Positions 34,430-41,982 of a DNA stretch of 64,000 nt are shown one piece after another. The stretch's first letter is position 1; every line of letters starts with the position of its first letter. Under the pieces are notes generated by a model. The model worked only from the letters and a program-made list of their open reading frames with translations. It searched no databases and was not told the DNA's origin. The DNA comes from Fidelibacterota bacterium (lineage in GTDB: Bacteria > Pseudomonadota > Alphaproteobacteria > Rhodospirillales > Rhodospirillaceae). A program made the translations under genes and the position numbers. Location of the stretch: contig CANJMF010000012.1 of the NCBI GenBank assembly GCA_947475895.1, positions 1 to 64,000 of the forward strand, read 5' to 3'.

Positions 34430-34479
34430 GCGCATTTCCCGGAAAAGTGGACGCCCGGTTTTCCGAATAGGAAATGCGC
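34430..34479. repeat. Palindromic intergenic repeat of the Rhizobiales type
   Basis: GCGCATTTCC (34430-34439) pairs exactly with GGAAATGCGC (34470-34479), and inside it CGGAAAA pairs with TTTTCCG. The core GGAAAAGTGG followed by a CCGGTTTTCC-like arm is the hallmark of a repeated extragenic palindrome known, from memory, across many Rhizobiales genomes. It sits between convergent genes (uppP and the WD40 gene) and probably ends both transcripts. It is the only copy that I see in this window. Confidence 0.7.
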
Positions 34480-34487
34480 CAAAAAAA

Positions 34488-35501
34488 CTAAGCGCGGAAG
34501 TCGGCGATGTTCACGTCGCCCGCTTCGGTACCAGCCAGTAGACGATCACCGTCGGGATTCCAGCACAAGGCCGTCACTGGGCTTCCGCCGCCCATGATAA
34601 TCAGCATCGCGGCCTTAGGCCCCGGCTGACCGACGATCACGCTGCCGTCTTCGAAACCGGCGGCAAAGACATCCATCTCAGGATTAGCCGCCACCGCCGT
34701 ACAAGGTGCGCCGCCCGCGCCGCCGAATTCGAACGGCGCTTTGCCCATGGGGCCACCGCCGGTAAACGGCCAGCAAATCACGCTCTCGGCACCGCCCGTC
34801 GCCAGGAAATGTCCGCGCCGGCCGAAGGCGGCGGAGCGCACCTTGGCGCCGTAGCCTGACATGCGCATGTGTTCATTGTCCGACAAGCGCCAGCCATGCA
34901 GCGCGTTTTCCTGCATCGCTGTCACCACGTAATCGCCGTCGGGCGACCACACAGTCTGCAAGTGCGAGCCTTTCCACGGCAGCAAGGCGGGCGGCGAGTC
35001 TTGCGCCAGCCACCACAAACTCACACCACCATAATGCGCCACTGCCAAACGGCGGCCTTTAGGATTGATCGCCAGCCCGCCGACGCTGGTCGCATGAGTC
35101 AGCTTACGCGGCTCGGTCTTTTGCTTGCCGAGGACAAAGGCGTCTTTCCCCACAGAATAAGCGCGTACGCCGCTGCCGCTATGGGTGGTCACATGTTCCA
35201 CCCAACGACCTTTATGTTCAGCGACAACTTCCACAGCGCCCAACGCCGAAATCTTGTTCAGGTTGCCGTCGTCGCCGCCCGACAGGAACGCGCCTTTTTC
35301 GATATCGGCGGCCAGGCACAGTGCCGCGCCTACGTGCGCTTGCACTTCAACAGGTTTCGCATCGAGGATTTCGCTGTCGATGAGGCGCACCATGCCGTCG
35401 CCGAAGGCCACACCGAACAGGCGGCCATTGGCCGTCGCCGATACGACGTACGCGCCGAACTCATGCGCGACGACCGGCGCGCGGCTCACAGACGTCGCCA
35501 T
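34488..35501 (-). CDS. WD40 repeat protein
   Basis: A 337-residue protein made of WD40-type repeats, folding into a beta-propeller (seven or so blades). Weak repeat units are visible as LAVAHYGGVSLWWL, WSPDGDYVVTAMQENALHGW, FGRRGHFLATGGAESVICW and ALCWNPDGDRLLAGTEAGDV. It has no signal peptide and should be cytoplasmic, where such propellers act as binding platforms. It lies 4 bases after the CobW-type GTPase gene, a pairing I recall from other alphaproteobacteria, which suggests a shared role in metal handling. Confidence 0.82.
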   Translation of the reverse strand: MATSVSRAPVVAHEFGAYVVSATANGRLFGVAFGDGMVRLIDSEILDAKPVEVQAHVGAALCLAADIEKGAFLSGGDDGNLNKISALGAVEVVAEHKGRWVEHVTTHSGSGVRAYSVGKDAFVLGKQKTEPRKLTHATSVGGLAINPKGRRLAVAHYGGVSLWWLAQDSPPALLPWKGSHLQTVWSPDGDYVVTAMQENALHGWRLSDNEHMRMSGYGAKVRSAAFGRRGHFLATGGAESVICWPFTGGGPMGKAPFEFGGAGGAPCTAVAANPEMDVFAAGFEDGSVIVGQPGPKAAMLIIMGGGSPVTALCWNPDGDRLLAGTEAGDVNIADFRA

Positions 35502-35505
35502 GACC

Positions 35506-36507
35506 TTAAGCGATGCAGCTATCGAAGCCGCGCTTCAGCGCCGCTTCATCGAGTTTTCGCCCAATGAACACCAGGCGGCTGCGGCGGTTGTCTTTGCTCG
35601 GCCACGGTCCGGTGAACGTTCCTTCCGACACCATGTGCACGGCCTGGAACACAAAGCGCTCGTCTTTGGCGGCCATGTTGAGGATGCCCTTGGTGCGCAA
35701 GATGCGCTGGCCGTCGGTCATCAACACGTCCGCAACCCACGCGTCGAACTTTTGCAGATCGAGCGGCTTGTCGGTGGACAGAGAGATGCTGTGAATATCG
35801 GTGTCATGGATCGTGCTCGCCGCGGCGTGATCGTGATGATGATGCCCGTGTTCGTGATCGCACAGGAAGTGCGGGTCCAGCTCCAACGCGCGCTTCAAGT
35901 CGAAGGCGCCGCGATTGAGAATTTGATCGAGGGGAATGTTCGAGCGCTCGGTGCGATAGATTTTCGCAAACGGGTTCAGGGTGCGGATATGCGCTTCCAC
36001 TTTCGCAAGCGCTTCGGGCGACACCAAATCCGTTTTGTTCAGCAGCACGATGTCGGCGAAAGCGATTTGCTCTTCGGCTTCATCGCTGTCGTCTAAACGC
36101 TGATCGATGTGTTTCGCGTCCACCACCGTCACGATGCTGTCCAGCTTGGTGCGCTTCTTGATGTCGTCGTCGGTGAAAAATGTCTGCGCGACGGGGGCCG
36201 GATCCGCGAGGCCCGTGGTTTCCACCAAAATCGCGTCGAATTTATCTTTGCGCTTCAACAGCCCGCCAATGATGCGGATCAAATCGCCGCGCACGGTGCA
36301 GCAAATGCAGCCGTTGTTCATCTCGAAGATTTCTTCGTCCGCGCCCACCACCAGGTCGTTGTCGATGCCGATCTCGCCGAACTCATTGACGATGACCGCA
36401 TACTTCTTGCCGTGGTTCTCCGTCAGCACCCGGTTGAGAAGGGTGGTTTTACCCGCGCCCAAATAGCCGGTCAGCACGGTGACGGGAATCTGTGTTTGCT
36501 CGGTCAT
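35506..36507 (-). CDS. CobW/COG0523 family GTP-binding metallochaperone
   Basis: A 333-residue G3E-family GTPase. Walker A is GYLGAGKT (residues 14-21), followed by the metal-binding CxCC motif (NNGCICCTVRGD), the VETTGLADPAPV segment, NKTDL and a C-terminal CobW domain. A histidine-rich loop (HEHGHHHHDHAA, about residue 220) suggests zinc delivery, as in ZNG1/YeiR-like members, and not cobalamin synthesis; no cob genes are nearby. The ATG at 36507 is preceded by AAGGA. It is first of a two-gene unit with the WD40 protein. Confidence 0.88.
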   Translation of the reverse strand: MTEQTQIPVTVLTGYLGAGKTTLLNRVLTENHGKKYAVIVNEFGEIGIDNDLVVGADEEIFEMNNGCICCTVRGDLIRIIGGLLKRKDKFDAILVETTGLADPAPVAQTFFTDDDIKKRTKLDSIVTVVDAKHIDQRLDDSDEAEEQIAFADIVLLNKTDLVSPEALAKVEAHIRTLNPFAKIYRTERSNIPLDQILNRGAFDLKRALELDPHFLCDHEHGHHHHDHAAASTIHDTDIHSISLSTDKPLDLQKFDAWVADVLMTDGQRILRTKGILNMAAKDERFVFQAVHMVSEGTFTGPWPSKDNRRSRLVFIGRKLDEAALKRGFDSCIA

Positions 36508-36584
36508 GGGCAACGTCCTTGGAACGGGGTTCGCCGTAATATAAGTGCCGGTGCGGCTTAAGGAAGACCAGTCTTGAAATGAAA

Positions 36585-36612
36585 CCGGCGCGGCTTGGGT
36601 AAGCCGCGCCGG
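36585..36612 (-). terminator. Terminator of the ribosomal protein operon
   Basis: CCGGCGCGGCTT and AAGCCGCGCCGG form a perfect 12-base-pair stem around GGGT, 26 bases after the rplI stop codon on the minus strand. Confidence 0.75.
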
Positions 36613-36637
36613 GATCGTTCTTCGCGAGAAAGCCGCT

Positions 36638-37219
36638 TTAGGCGTTGGCTTCCGCGGCTTCGGCTTCACCGGCGGCTTCATCGGCCGGGGCTTCTTCAGC
36701 AGCCGTCAGTTGCGCCGCGTCTTCAGCGCGTTCCAACAGTTCCGCCGCCTTGGCCAAGTTCATGTGGGCTTCTTCCATCGAGCGCGCGACGGTGAATTCC
36801 ACGTCGACCTTCACGTCGGCATGCAAGCGCACGGCGGTCTTGAAGGTGCCCAGGTTCTTCACGGGCGCATTCAACAGAACCGTCAACCCTTCGGTCGTGA
36901 TGCTTTGCGCTTTCAGTGCATCGGCCACGTCGCGGGCGGTGACTGATCCGTAAAGCTGTCCACCTTCACCGGCCTGACGCACGATGATGAGCTTGATGCC
37001 GTCCATCTTCTTGGCGACGACTTCGGCTTCACCGCGGCGCTTGGCGTTGGTGGCTTCCAGTTCAGCGCGCTGAGATTCAAAGAACGCCTTGCTCTCTTTG
37101 TTCGAGCGCAGAGCCTTCTTCTGCGGGAACAGATAGTTCCGCGCGAAACCGGCTTTCACCGAAACCACATCGCCCATTTGTCCCAGGCGGTCGATACGCT
37201 CAAGCAGAATGACTTCCAT
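36638..37219 (-). CDS. rplI: 50S ribosomal protein L9
   Basis: A 193-residue L9. The N-terminal rRNA-binding domain (MEVILLERIDRLGQMGDVVS, VKAGFARNYLFPQKKA) is joined by the long helix to the C-terminal domain (GQLYGSVTARDVADAL). It is longer than the E. coli protein (149 residues) because of an acidic, Ala-rich tail, a common feature in alphaproteobacteria. It is last of the rpsF-rpsR-DUF2232-rplI operon and is followed by a strong terminator. Confidence 0.95.
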   Translation of the reverse strand: MEVILLERIDRLGQMGDVVSVKAGFARNYLFPQKKALRSNKESKAFFESQRAELEATNAKRRGEAEVVAKKMDGIKLIIVRQAGEGGQLYGSVTARDVADALKAQSITTEGLTVLLNAPVKNLGTFKTAVRLHADVKVDVEFTVARSMEEAHMNLAKAAELLERAEDAAQLTAAEEAPADEAAGEAEAAEANA

Positions 37220-37233
37220 AGCTCACCTCTATC

Positions 37234-38169
37234 CTAAATGGCGCCGAGATAGCGCGTTCGTATGTGAAACACATGATCCGACACCGCGAGACCCACGAGA
37301 GCGAGCCACGCAAAGACGGGGAGAAAAAGAGCAGCCGTATAAAACACCACCAGCCATGCCGTGCTGTGTGCGACGCGTTTCACGGCGCAGTGAACAACCG
37401 CAAGGCCTTGCAAAAACAACGGCAGGCACAAAGCAATCGCCGCATTGCCGGCCACATAACCTACGTCACCTTTGACCGCCATGCCGGCGATGCCGATGAC
37501 GGCAAACAGAATGAAGTACCAGCCGGGCGTCGCAAAGGTACGGTACGCCGGTGTCGGCCACAGTTCGATCTTCATGCGGTGCAAAAGATGTTGCGCAAAC
37601 GCGATGCTGATCACCGCGCGCAAGATCCAGTTCCAAGCGCCACCCGCCGGCAGAACGCCCGCGGTCGCCTTCACGAATTGCTCACGCAGCGTTCCGAAAT
37701 CGGTTTCCGACATTCCGCTGGGCTGCGGCATGGCGGCGAACATGTTGGTCACCCACGCGCGCACGGCGGCTTCAATGCCGTCGGCATGGGGCATCAGTAC
37801 GAGGACCAGGCTCAAAAACACAGCCGCGCCCACGGCCAGAAGCGCCACGCGGTGTCCGATGGCTTTACCGCTCACGTCGCCGTTGCCGACAGCGCTCAGG
37901 CGCGCGAGTGCGGCAACAGGCACCGCGTCTATCAAAAGATAGATGGCAGCCAAAGCAAACGAGCCTGTCAAAACGCCAACTGTCACAGCGCCACCAATAA
38001 CTGCCACCGGCAGATACGCTAAACCCAAACCTAATGCGGTCATCGCCAGGGGTACGGGCGAGAGCACCGTGCCCACGCCAAGACCCAAGAACGAGCCGCG
38101 AAAAAACGCGACAAGCAACGCGGCTCCCAGCGCCCCGGCAACGGCGGCCATGGCGCTGGGACGCGTCAT
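37234..38169 (-). CDS. DUF2232 family membrane protein
   Basis: A 311-residue polytopic membrane protein with about eight helices, matching the DUF2232 (YybS-like) family. The LGVGTVLSPVPLAMTALGLG start, a Met-rich region near residue 130, and the late FILFAVIGIAGMAVKGDVGY helix are visible. The family resembles the membrane part of ECF-type transporters, but its role is unknown. It lies between rpsR (no gap) and rplI (15-base gap), its standard place in alphaproteobacteria. Confidence 0.82.
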   Translation of the reverse strand: MTRPSAMAAVAGALGAALLVAFFRGSFLGLGVGTVLSPVPLAMTALGLGLAYLPVAVIGGAVTVGVLTGSFALAAIYLLIDAVPVAALARLSAVGNGDVSGKAIGHRVALLAVGAAVFLSLVLVLMPHADGIEAAVRAWVTNMFAAMPQPSGMSETDFGTLREQFVKATAGVLPAGGAWNWILRAVISIAFAQHLLHRMKIELWPTPAYRTFATPGWYFILFAVIGIAGMAVKGDVGYVAGNAAIALCLPLFLQGLAVVHCAVKRVAHSTAWLVVFYTAALFLPVFAWLALVGLAVSDHVFHIRTRYLGAI

Positions 38170-38409
38170 CTAGATCGCGACCACGTAAGGCAGCAGAGCG
38201 AGGAAGCGCGCGCGCTTGATGGCGCGGGCGAGTTCACGCTGCTTCTTGGTGGACACGGCAGTGATGCGGGACGGCACGATCTTGCCGCGCTCAGAGATGT
38301 AGCGCGACAGGGTGCGTGTGTCCTTGTAGTCGATCTTCGGCGCGGCGCTGCCCGTGAATGGGCAGCTTTTACGACGGCGGAAGAACGGTTTGCGACCGGG
38401 GGCTGGCAT
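38170..38409 (-). CDS. rpsR: 30S ribosomal protein S18
   Basis: A 79-residue S18, full length. The family signature is clear: [32 protein letters not shown] and the final [20 protein letters not shown]. It sits on the platform of the 30S subunit next to S6. Its ATG overlaps the stop of rpsF by one base (TAATG), so the two partner proteins are translated together. Confidence 0.95.
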   Translation of the reverse strand: MPAPGRKPFFRRRKSCPFTGSAAPKIDYKDTRTLSRYISERGKIVPSRITAVSTKKQRELARAIKRARFLALLPYVVAI

Positions 38410-38927
38410 TAGCCTTCTCCTGAAGGGGATTCATCACGGGGACGACGGTTCGAGCTGTAGTGGCCACCGCCACCGCCACCGCCACCGCCACCGCCGCCGC
38501 CGCCGTCTTCACGGGGCCGGCCACGGCCACCGCCGCCACCGAAGCCGCCACGACCGCCGCCGAAGCCGCCGCGATCACCGAAGCCGGTCCGCTCAGGCGG
38601 ACGGTCTTTGTTGGTGATGACGGCCGACGGGCCTTCTTCCAATTCTTCCACGCGCACGGTCAGATAGCGCAGCACATCTTCGTTGATGCGCATGCGGCGC
38701 TCGTACTCATTGATGGCCGAAGCAGGGCCATCGATGTTGAAGAGCACGTAGTGACCCTTGCGGTTTTTCTTGATGCGATAAGTCAGCGAACGAAGGCCCC
38801 AGCTCTCGCGCTTGAGAACTTTGGCGTTGCCTTCGGTCAGGATGGCGGTGAGTTCGTCGGCCAGGGTGTCCACCTGTGTGGTGGCGATGTCCTGGCGCGC
38901 GATGACCACGCTCTCATAAAGAGGCAT
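38409..38927 (-). CDS. rpsF: 30S ribosomal protein S6 with a glycine-rich tail
   Basis: A 172-residue S6. The core ([35 protein letters not shown]) ends near residue 105. It is followed by an unusual tail of about 65 residues rich in Gly, Arg and Phe ([15 protein letters not shown], then 14 Gly in a row, then [10 protein letters not shown]). The Gly run is coded by five CCACCG hexamers and four CCG triplets (38464-38505 as read on the plus strand), which could change length by slippage. S6 proteins of this class often have tails, but the RGG-like composition is striking. It heads the operon with rpsR. Confidence 0.93.
   Translation of the reverse strand: MPLYESVVIARQDIATTQVDTLADELTAILTEGNAKVLKRESWGLRSLTYRIKKNRKGHYVLFNIDGPASAINEYERRMRINEDVLRYLTVRVEELEEGPSAVITNKDRPPERTGFGDRGGFGGGRGGFGGGGGRGRPREDGGGGGGGGGGGGGGHYSSNRRPRDESPSGEG
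38464..38505. repeat. Hexamer/triplet microsatellite inside rpsF
   Basis: Five copies of CCACCG followed by four copies of CCG run without interruption. They encode 14 consecutive glycines of the S6 tail, and any whole-unit gain or loss would keep the frame. Confidence 0.85.
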
Positions 38928-39131
38928 GCAGCGTATCTCCCTTTGGCTTCTCTCGTCCGGTACCCGCCGACCATCGGCAGTTCCGGCATAGCCGACGCCT
39001 CAAGTGCGCCGGCAAGGAGTTATGTAAAAGCGCGCGGAATATACACTTTCAAAGGCCTGCCACAAGGTTTTCCGTGGATTTTTCAGGTCTTGCGCGCGAG
39101 ACAGATTCGCCAAGCCCATTCTCATACCTCT

Positions 39132-39183
39132 CTGTAAATATTACAGATTGTCTGATTTCATTCGTAGCGCTACAACATGTAGC
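39132..39183. promoter_or_regulatory. Palindromes typical of BlaI/MecI operators
   Basis: CTGTAA-ATA-TTACAG (39132-39146) and GCTAC-AACAT-GTAGC (39169-39183) are inverted repeats within 75 bases upstream of the BlaI-type gene. The second contains TACA-ACA-TGTA, matching the TACA/TGTA half-sites that BlaI and MecI bind. GTAGCGCTAC (39164-39173) overlaps it. Autoregulation is likely. Confidence 0.6.
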
Positions 39184-39202
39184 ATTACAAACGGTAGCGT
39201 AC

Positions 39203-39583
39203 ATGAATCTGGATATTTCCGATCTTCCCGACTTAGGGCCCCTCGAGTTGGAGATGATGCAGGTGGTCTGGGCCTCAGGGCCCATCATCGCCGAAGACGT
39301 TCGCGTGCAGCTCAAAGACCGCCTGAAAGAGTCCACCGTGCGCACGGTGCTTAGCCGCCTCGAGGACAAGGGCTACCTCACGCACACCAGTGTCGGGCGC
39401 ACCTATCTCTACGCCGGCGCCGAAACACGGGCCAAGGTCGCCGCGCGCGGCGCAAAGCGCATCGTCGATTGGATCTGCCAAGGCTCCGTCGAGGAATTGC
39501 TGACAGGCATGGTCGATGCCGGACTGGTGACGGCGAAAAACGTCGAAATGCTGAAAGCCAAAACCGCCGCGAAGACGGTCTAA
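39203..39583 (+). CDS. BlaI/MecI/CopY family transcriptional repressor
   Basis: A 126-residue winged-helix repressor: LGPLELEMMQVVWASGPIIA, the recognition region KESTVRTVLSRLEDKGYL, and a C-terminal dimer domain with EELLTGMVDAGLV. Classical members control beta-lactamase or copper genes together with a BlaR1-like membrane protease. None is seen here, so this is a solo member that must respond in another way. The ATG at 39203 is chosen because palindromic operators lie just before it. It meets chrB tail to tail with a 4-base overlap. Confidence 0.85.
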   Translation: MNLDISDLPDLGPLELEMMQVVWASGPIIAEDVRVQLKDRLKESTVRTVLSRLEDKGYLTHTSVGRTYLYAGAETRAKVAARGAKRIVDWICQGSVEELLTGMVDAGLVTAKNVEMLKAKTAAKTV

Positions 39584-40533
39584 GTCGTCTTGTTTTCGAA
39601 ATGCGTATAAAACTGATCCAAGGCGGCGCTCCCAAGAGCGACGCGTTCCTGATCTTTGCTCGTGCTCGCGCACACGCCGCTGATCATGGCTTCAAAACCG
39701 GCAGCTTCGGGGCGGCCGAATTTTCCTTCATCGACATCCAGGTCGTGAATGATTTCTGCAATTGCGCGAAGCGCGTCGTCGCCGCTTAACTCCCCGCGCC
39801 GTATCAGCGTTTCAAATGTGCAGTCATTTCCCTCATGAGTGAACTCCGCATTCGCCATGTCGAACCGCAAATCCGTTCGCCGCGGTTTATATGTTTTGGC
39901 ATCGACGAATTTAAAAACGGCTGCGGGATCGATGAAGCGTCGAATGAGCCATGCCGATGCAATGCGATCGATATGAACATGGCGACGTGTCACCCACACG
40001 CGGCTCTTCAAGTCCGCACGCGCCAATCGCGGCGGCGCTTCAGCACGGCTCACGTCCGCATGTTGGCGCAGCTTCCGCTCCAGGTCGACCAGCACGTCGT
40101 CCGCGCCTTGACGCCCGTGTGCTGAAAAAAAATTGATACCCATCGTTTCGCTGCGGCGGCGGCTCAGGCGCTGAACTTCGGCTTGCGTGATCTTTTTTCG
40201 CTGCAACAGCCGCCGTCCGTCGCGCACGATGCTCTCGTAATCGGCATCACGCGCCTTATCGAACAGCGCGCGAATCTCGATGTCGGAAAGTCCGGCTACA
40301 AAATGCGCTTCGCAAATCAAAGCTTCGCCGCCGGCGCGTATGATCTCGGTCCTGAGCTTTTCATAAGCAGGCGCGGTCTCGGACGTCCGGGGCAGCGCGT
40401 GAACGGCGTTTTTAATAGGAACCGCGCCCAACTGTTCGAGGCTGCGTGCCGTCTTGACGCGCAGGTAAGCGGGCTTGGCTGGAAGCTGGTGAAGCAATAA
40501 GAGCCAGGTCGTCGGGGTGTCGACAGCTTTCAT
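39580..40533 (-). CDS. chrB: Chromate resistance protein ChrB
   Basis: A 317-residue protein with both ChrB parts. The N-terminal domain (TTWLLLLHQLPAKPAYLRVK, then LEQLGAVPIKNAVHALP) is linked by a basic segment to a C-terminal domain (RVWVTRRHVHIDRIASAWLI, RRFIDPAAVFKFVD, EFTHEGNDCTFETLI). ChrB is described as a chromate-responsive regulator or sensor in chr operons. The ChrA transporter gene is absent here. It is divergent from the superoxide dismutase gene across 100 bases, where an imperfect inverted repeat (about 40532-40549) overlaps its own start. Confidence 0.85.
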   Translation of the reverse strand: MKAVDTPTTWLLLLHQLPAKPAYLRVKTARSLEQLGAVPIKNAVHALPRTSETAPAYEKLRTEIIRAGGEALICEAHFVAGLSDIEIRALFDKARDADYESIVRDGRRLLQRKKITQAEVQRLSRRRSETMGINFFSAHGRQGADDVLVDLERKLRQHADVSRAEAPPRLARADLKSRVWVTRRHVHIDRIASAWLIRRFIDPAAVFKFVDAKTYKPRRTDLRFDMANAEFTHEGNDCTFETLIRRGELSGDDALRAIAEIIHDLDVDEGKFGRPEAAGFEAMISGVCASTSKDQERVALGSAALDQFYTHFENKTT

Positions 40534-40634
40534 GATGCATATGTATCATATAGAATAGACTAGTAAAACAGTTGCATCAAGGTGTTGGGGGTGTAGGAAT
40601 TCGGCGTCCAATCGCGCCTGGAATGGAGCTGCCC

Positions 40635-41357
40635 ATGACCGAAGATTTTCCGCGCCGCCGTTTTCTCGCCACCACAGGAATAGCCGCCGCCGGCTTGCTC
40701 GTTGCTGCAACGGAACCGACGCGCGCTCAGGCGCCGCCGGCCGCCGGAAAACCTGTCATGAAATACGATCCCAGGCCGCTTGCGTTCGATCCCGCGAAAA
40801 TCAAAGGCCTGTCCGAAAAGATTTTGGTCAGTCACTACGAGAACAACTACATGGGCGCGGTGAAACGCCTCAATGCCATCACCGAGCAACTCGCCGGCCT
40901 CGATTACGACAAAGCGCCGGTCTTTACGATCAACGGGCTCAAGCGCGAGGAGTTGATCGCCACCAACTCCATGATCCTGCACGAAGTTTATTTTGCCGGA
41001 CTCGGCGATGCGAACGCGCCGGGTAAGGCGCTCGCGGAAATGATCGCGCGCGACTTCGGCAGCCTGGATCGCTGGCGCGCAGAGTTCGCGGCCATGGGCA
41101 AAGCCGAAGGCGGGGGCTCAGGCTGGGTCATTCTCACCTACAGCCCACACGACAAGCGCCTCGTCAATACGTGGGCCGCCGATCATACGATGACGCTGGC
41201 GGGCGGGGAGCCGCTTCTCGCCCTCGATATGTACGAGCATGCCTACCACATGGATTTTGGCGCAAAAGCCGCCGATTACGTGAACGCCTTCATGGGCGCG
41301 ATCAATTGGGCCAACGCCGATCGGCTGTACGCCGGCGCGTCGCGTGCGCGCACGTAA
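40635..41357 (+). CDS. Fe/Mn superoxide dismutase with a Tat signal
   Basis: A 240-residue protein of the iron/manganese superoxide dismutase family. It starts with a twin-arginine signal (RRRFLATTGIAAAGLLVA), so it should be folded in the cytoplasm and exported. The family core is present: SHYENNYMGAVKRLN, LHEVYFAGLG, GGGSGWVIL and the metal-ligand segment DMYEHAYHMDFG, which differs from the usual DVWEHAYY. Most family members are cytoplasmic, so export is noteworthy. The start at 40635 gives the signal at the N-terminus. It is followed by a secreted protein gene 26 bases on. Confidence 0.88.
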   Translation: MTEDFPRRRFLATTGIAAAGLLVAATEPTRAQAPPAAGKPVMKYDPRPLAFDPAKIKGLSEKILVSHYENNYMGAVKRLNAITEQLAGLDYDKAPVFTINGLKREELIATNSMILHEVYFAGLGDANAPGKALAEMIARDFGSLDRWRAEFAAMGKAEGGGSGWVILTYSPHDKRLVNTWAADHTMTLAGGEPLLALDMYEHAYHMDFGAKAADYVNAFMGAINWANADRLYAGASRART

Positions 41358-41383
41358 ATTTCATCTTCAACACGGGAGAGATC

Positions 41384-41926
41384 ATGAAAAATATTTTTGC
41401 AGCCACCGCGATTTTCTCGGCGCTTGTTTTCGCAAGCCCGACCTTCGCCGTGGGAGAAAGCGAACCTGAGCTTCTAAAGAGCTTGCCCGCGAGCAAGCAC
41501 ACGCTTGTCCAGGCCATTCAACAAGTCGCCAAAACAGGAGAAGTGCCGACGGCAGCAAAGTTTGAATACGAGGACGGCGCGTTGCACCTCGCTGTCTATG
41601 CCTCCGCGAAGGGGTTGAAGGCTGACGCAGAGCACAATGTTCTGAAGGAATTCAACGGCGATCCCAAACAAGCGCCGTGGAAGCCCGAGACGGAAGTGTT
41701 CAAGGACGTCGAGCACGTCTCGCGCGCGGCCGAATATCACGCGCTGATGGAAATATCTCATGTCTCGCTCGCCGATATTGCGACCAAGGCGCAAGCCGAA
41801 GGTGAGACGGTCGTCTGGGTCATCCCCATGGTCGTTGCCGGCGCGCCGATTTACGAGGTTGGCGTTGTGAAATCCGGGAAACTTCAACGGGTCCGTTACG
41901 GACTCTTGGACGGCAACAAAAAGTAA
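41384..41926 (+). CDS. Secreted protein with PepSY-like features
   Basis: A 180-residue protein with a signal peptide (cleavage after TFA, about residue 22). The mature part has two similar stretches, TLVQAIQQVAKTGEVPTAAKFEYEDGALH-like and VSLADIATKAQAEGETVVWV-like. Each is a helix (ALxxAxxxA) followed by two strands, which is the plan of PepSY-type modules. The second ends in VGVVKSGKLQRVRYGLLDG. The family call is tentative. It follows the Tat-exported superoxide dismutase by 26 bases with its own ribosome site (GGGAGAG), so they are likely co-transcribed. Confidence 0.62.
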   Translation: MKNIFAATAIFSALVFASPTFAVGESEPELLKSLPASKHTLVQAIQQVAKTGEVPTAAKFEYEDGALHLAVYASAKGLKADAEHNVLKEFNGDPKQAPWKPETEVFKDVEHVSRAAEYHALMEISHVSLADIATKAQAEGETVVWVIPMVVAGAPIYEVGVVKSGKLQRVRYGLLDGNKK

Positions 41927-41941
41927 CGCGAAGCGCGGTTT

Positions 41942-41976
41942 ATTGGGCGAGCGCGATCAGCGAGGGCTCGCCCAAT
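41942..41976. terminator. Bidirectional terminator between convergent genes
   Basis: ATTGGGCGAGC and GCTCGCCCAAT form a perfect 11-base-pair stem around a 13-base loop. It separates the PepSY-like gene (plus) from the secreted protein gene at 41983 (minus). Confidence 0.75.
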
Positions 41977-41982
41977 ATCACG

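Noticed and set aside
39074-39202. Longer N-terminus for the BlaI-type repressor
   Set aside because: The extension covers the operator palindromes and looks unlike the family; the ATG at 39203 gives a normal length.
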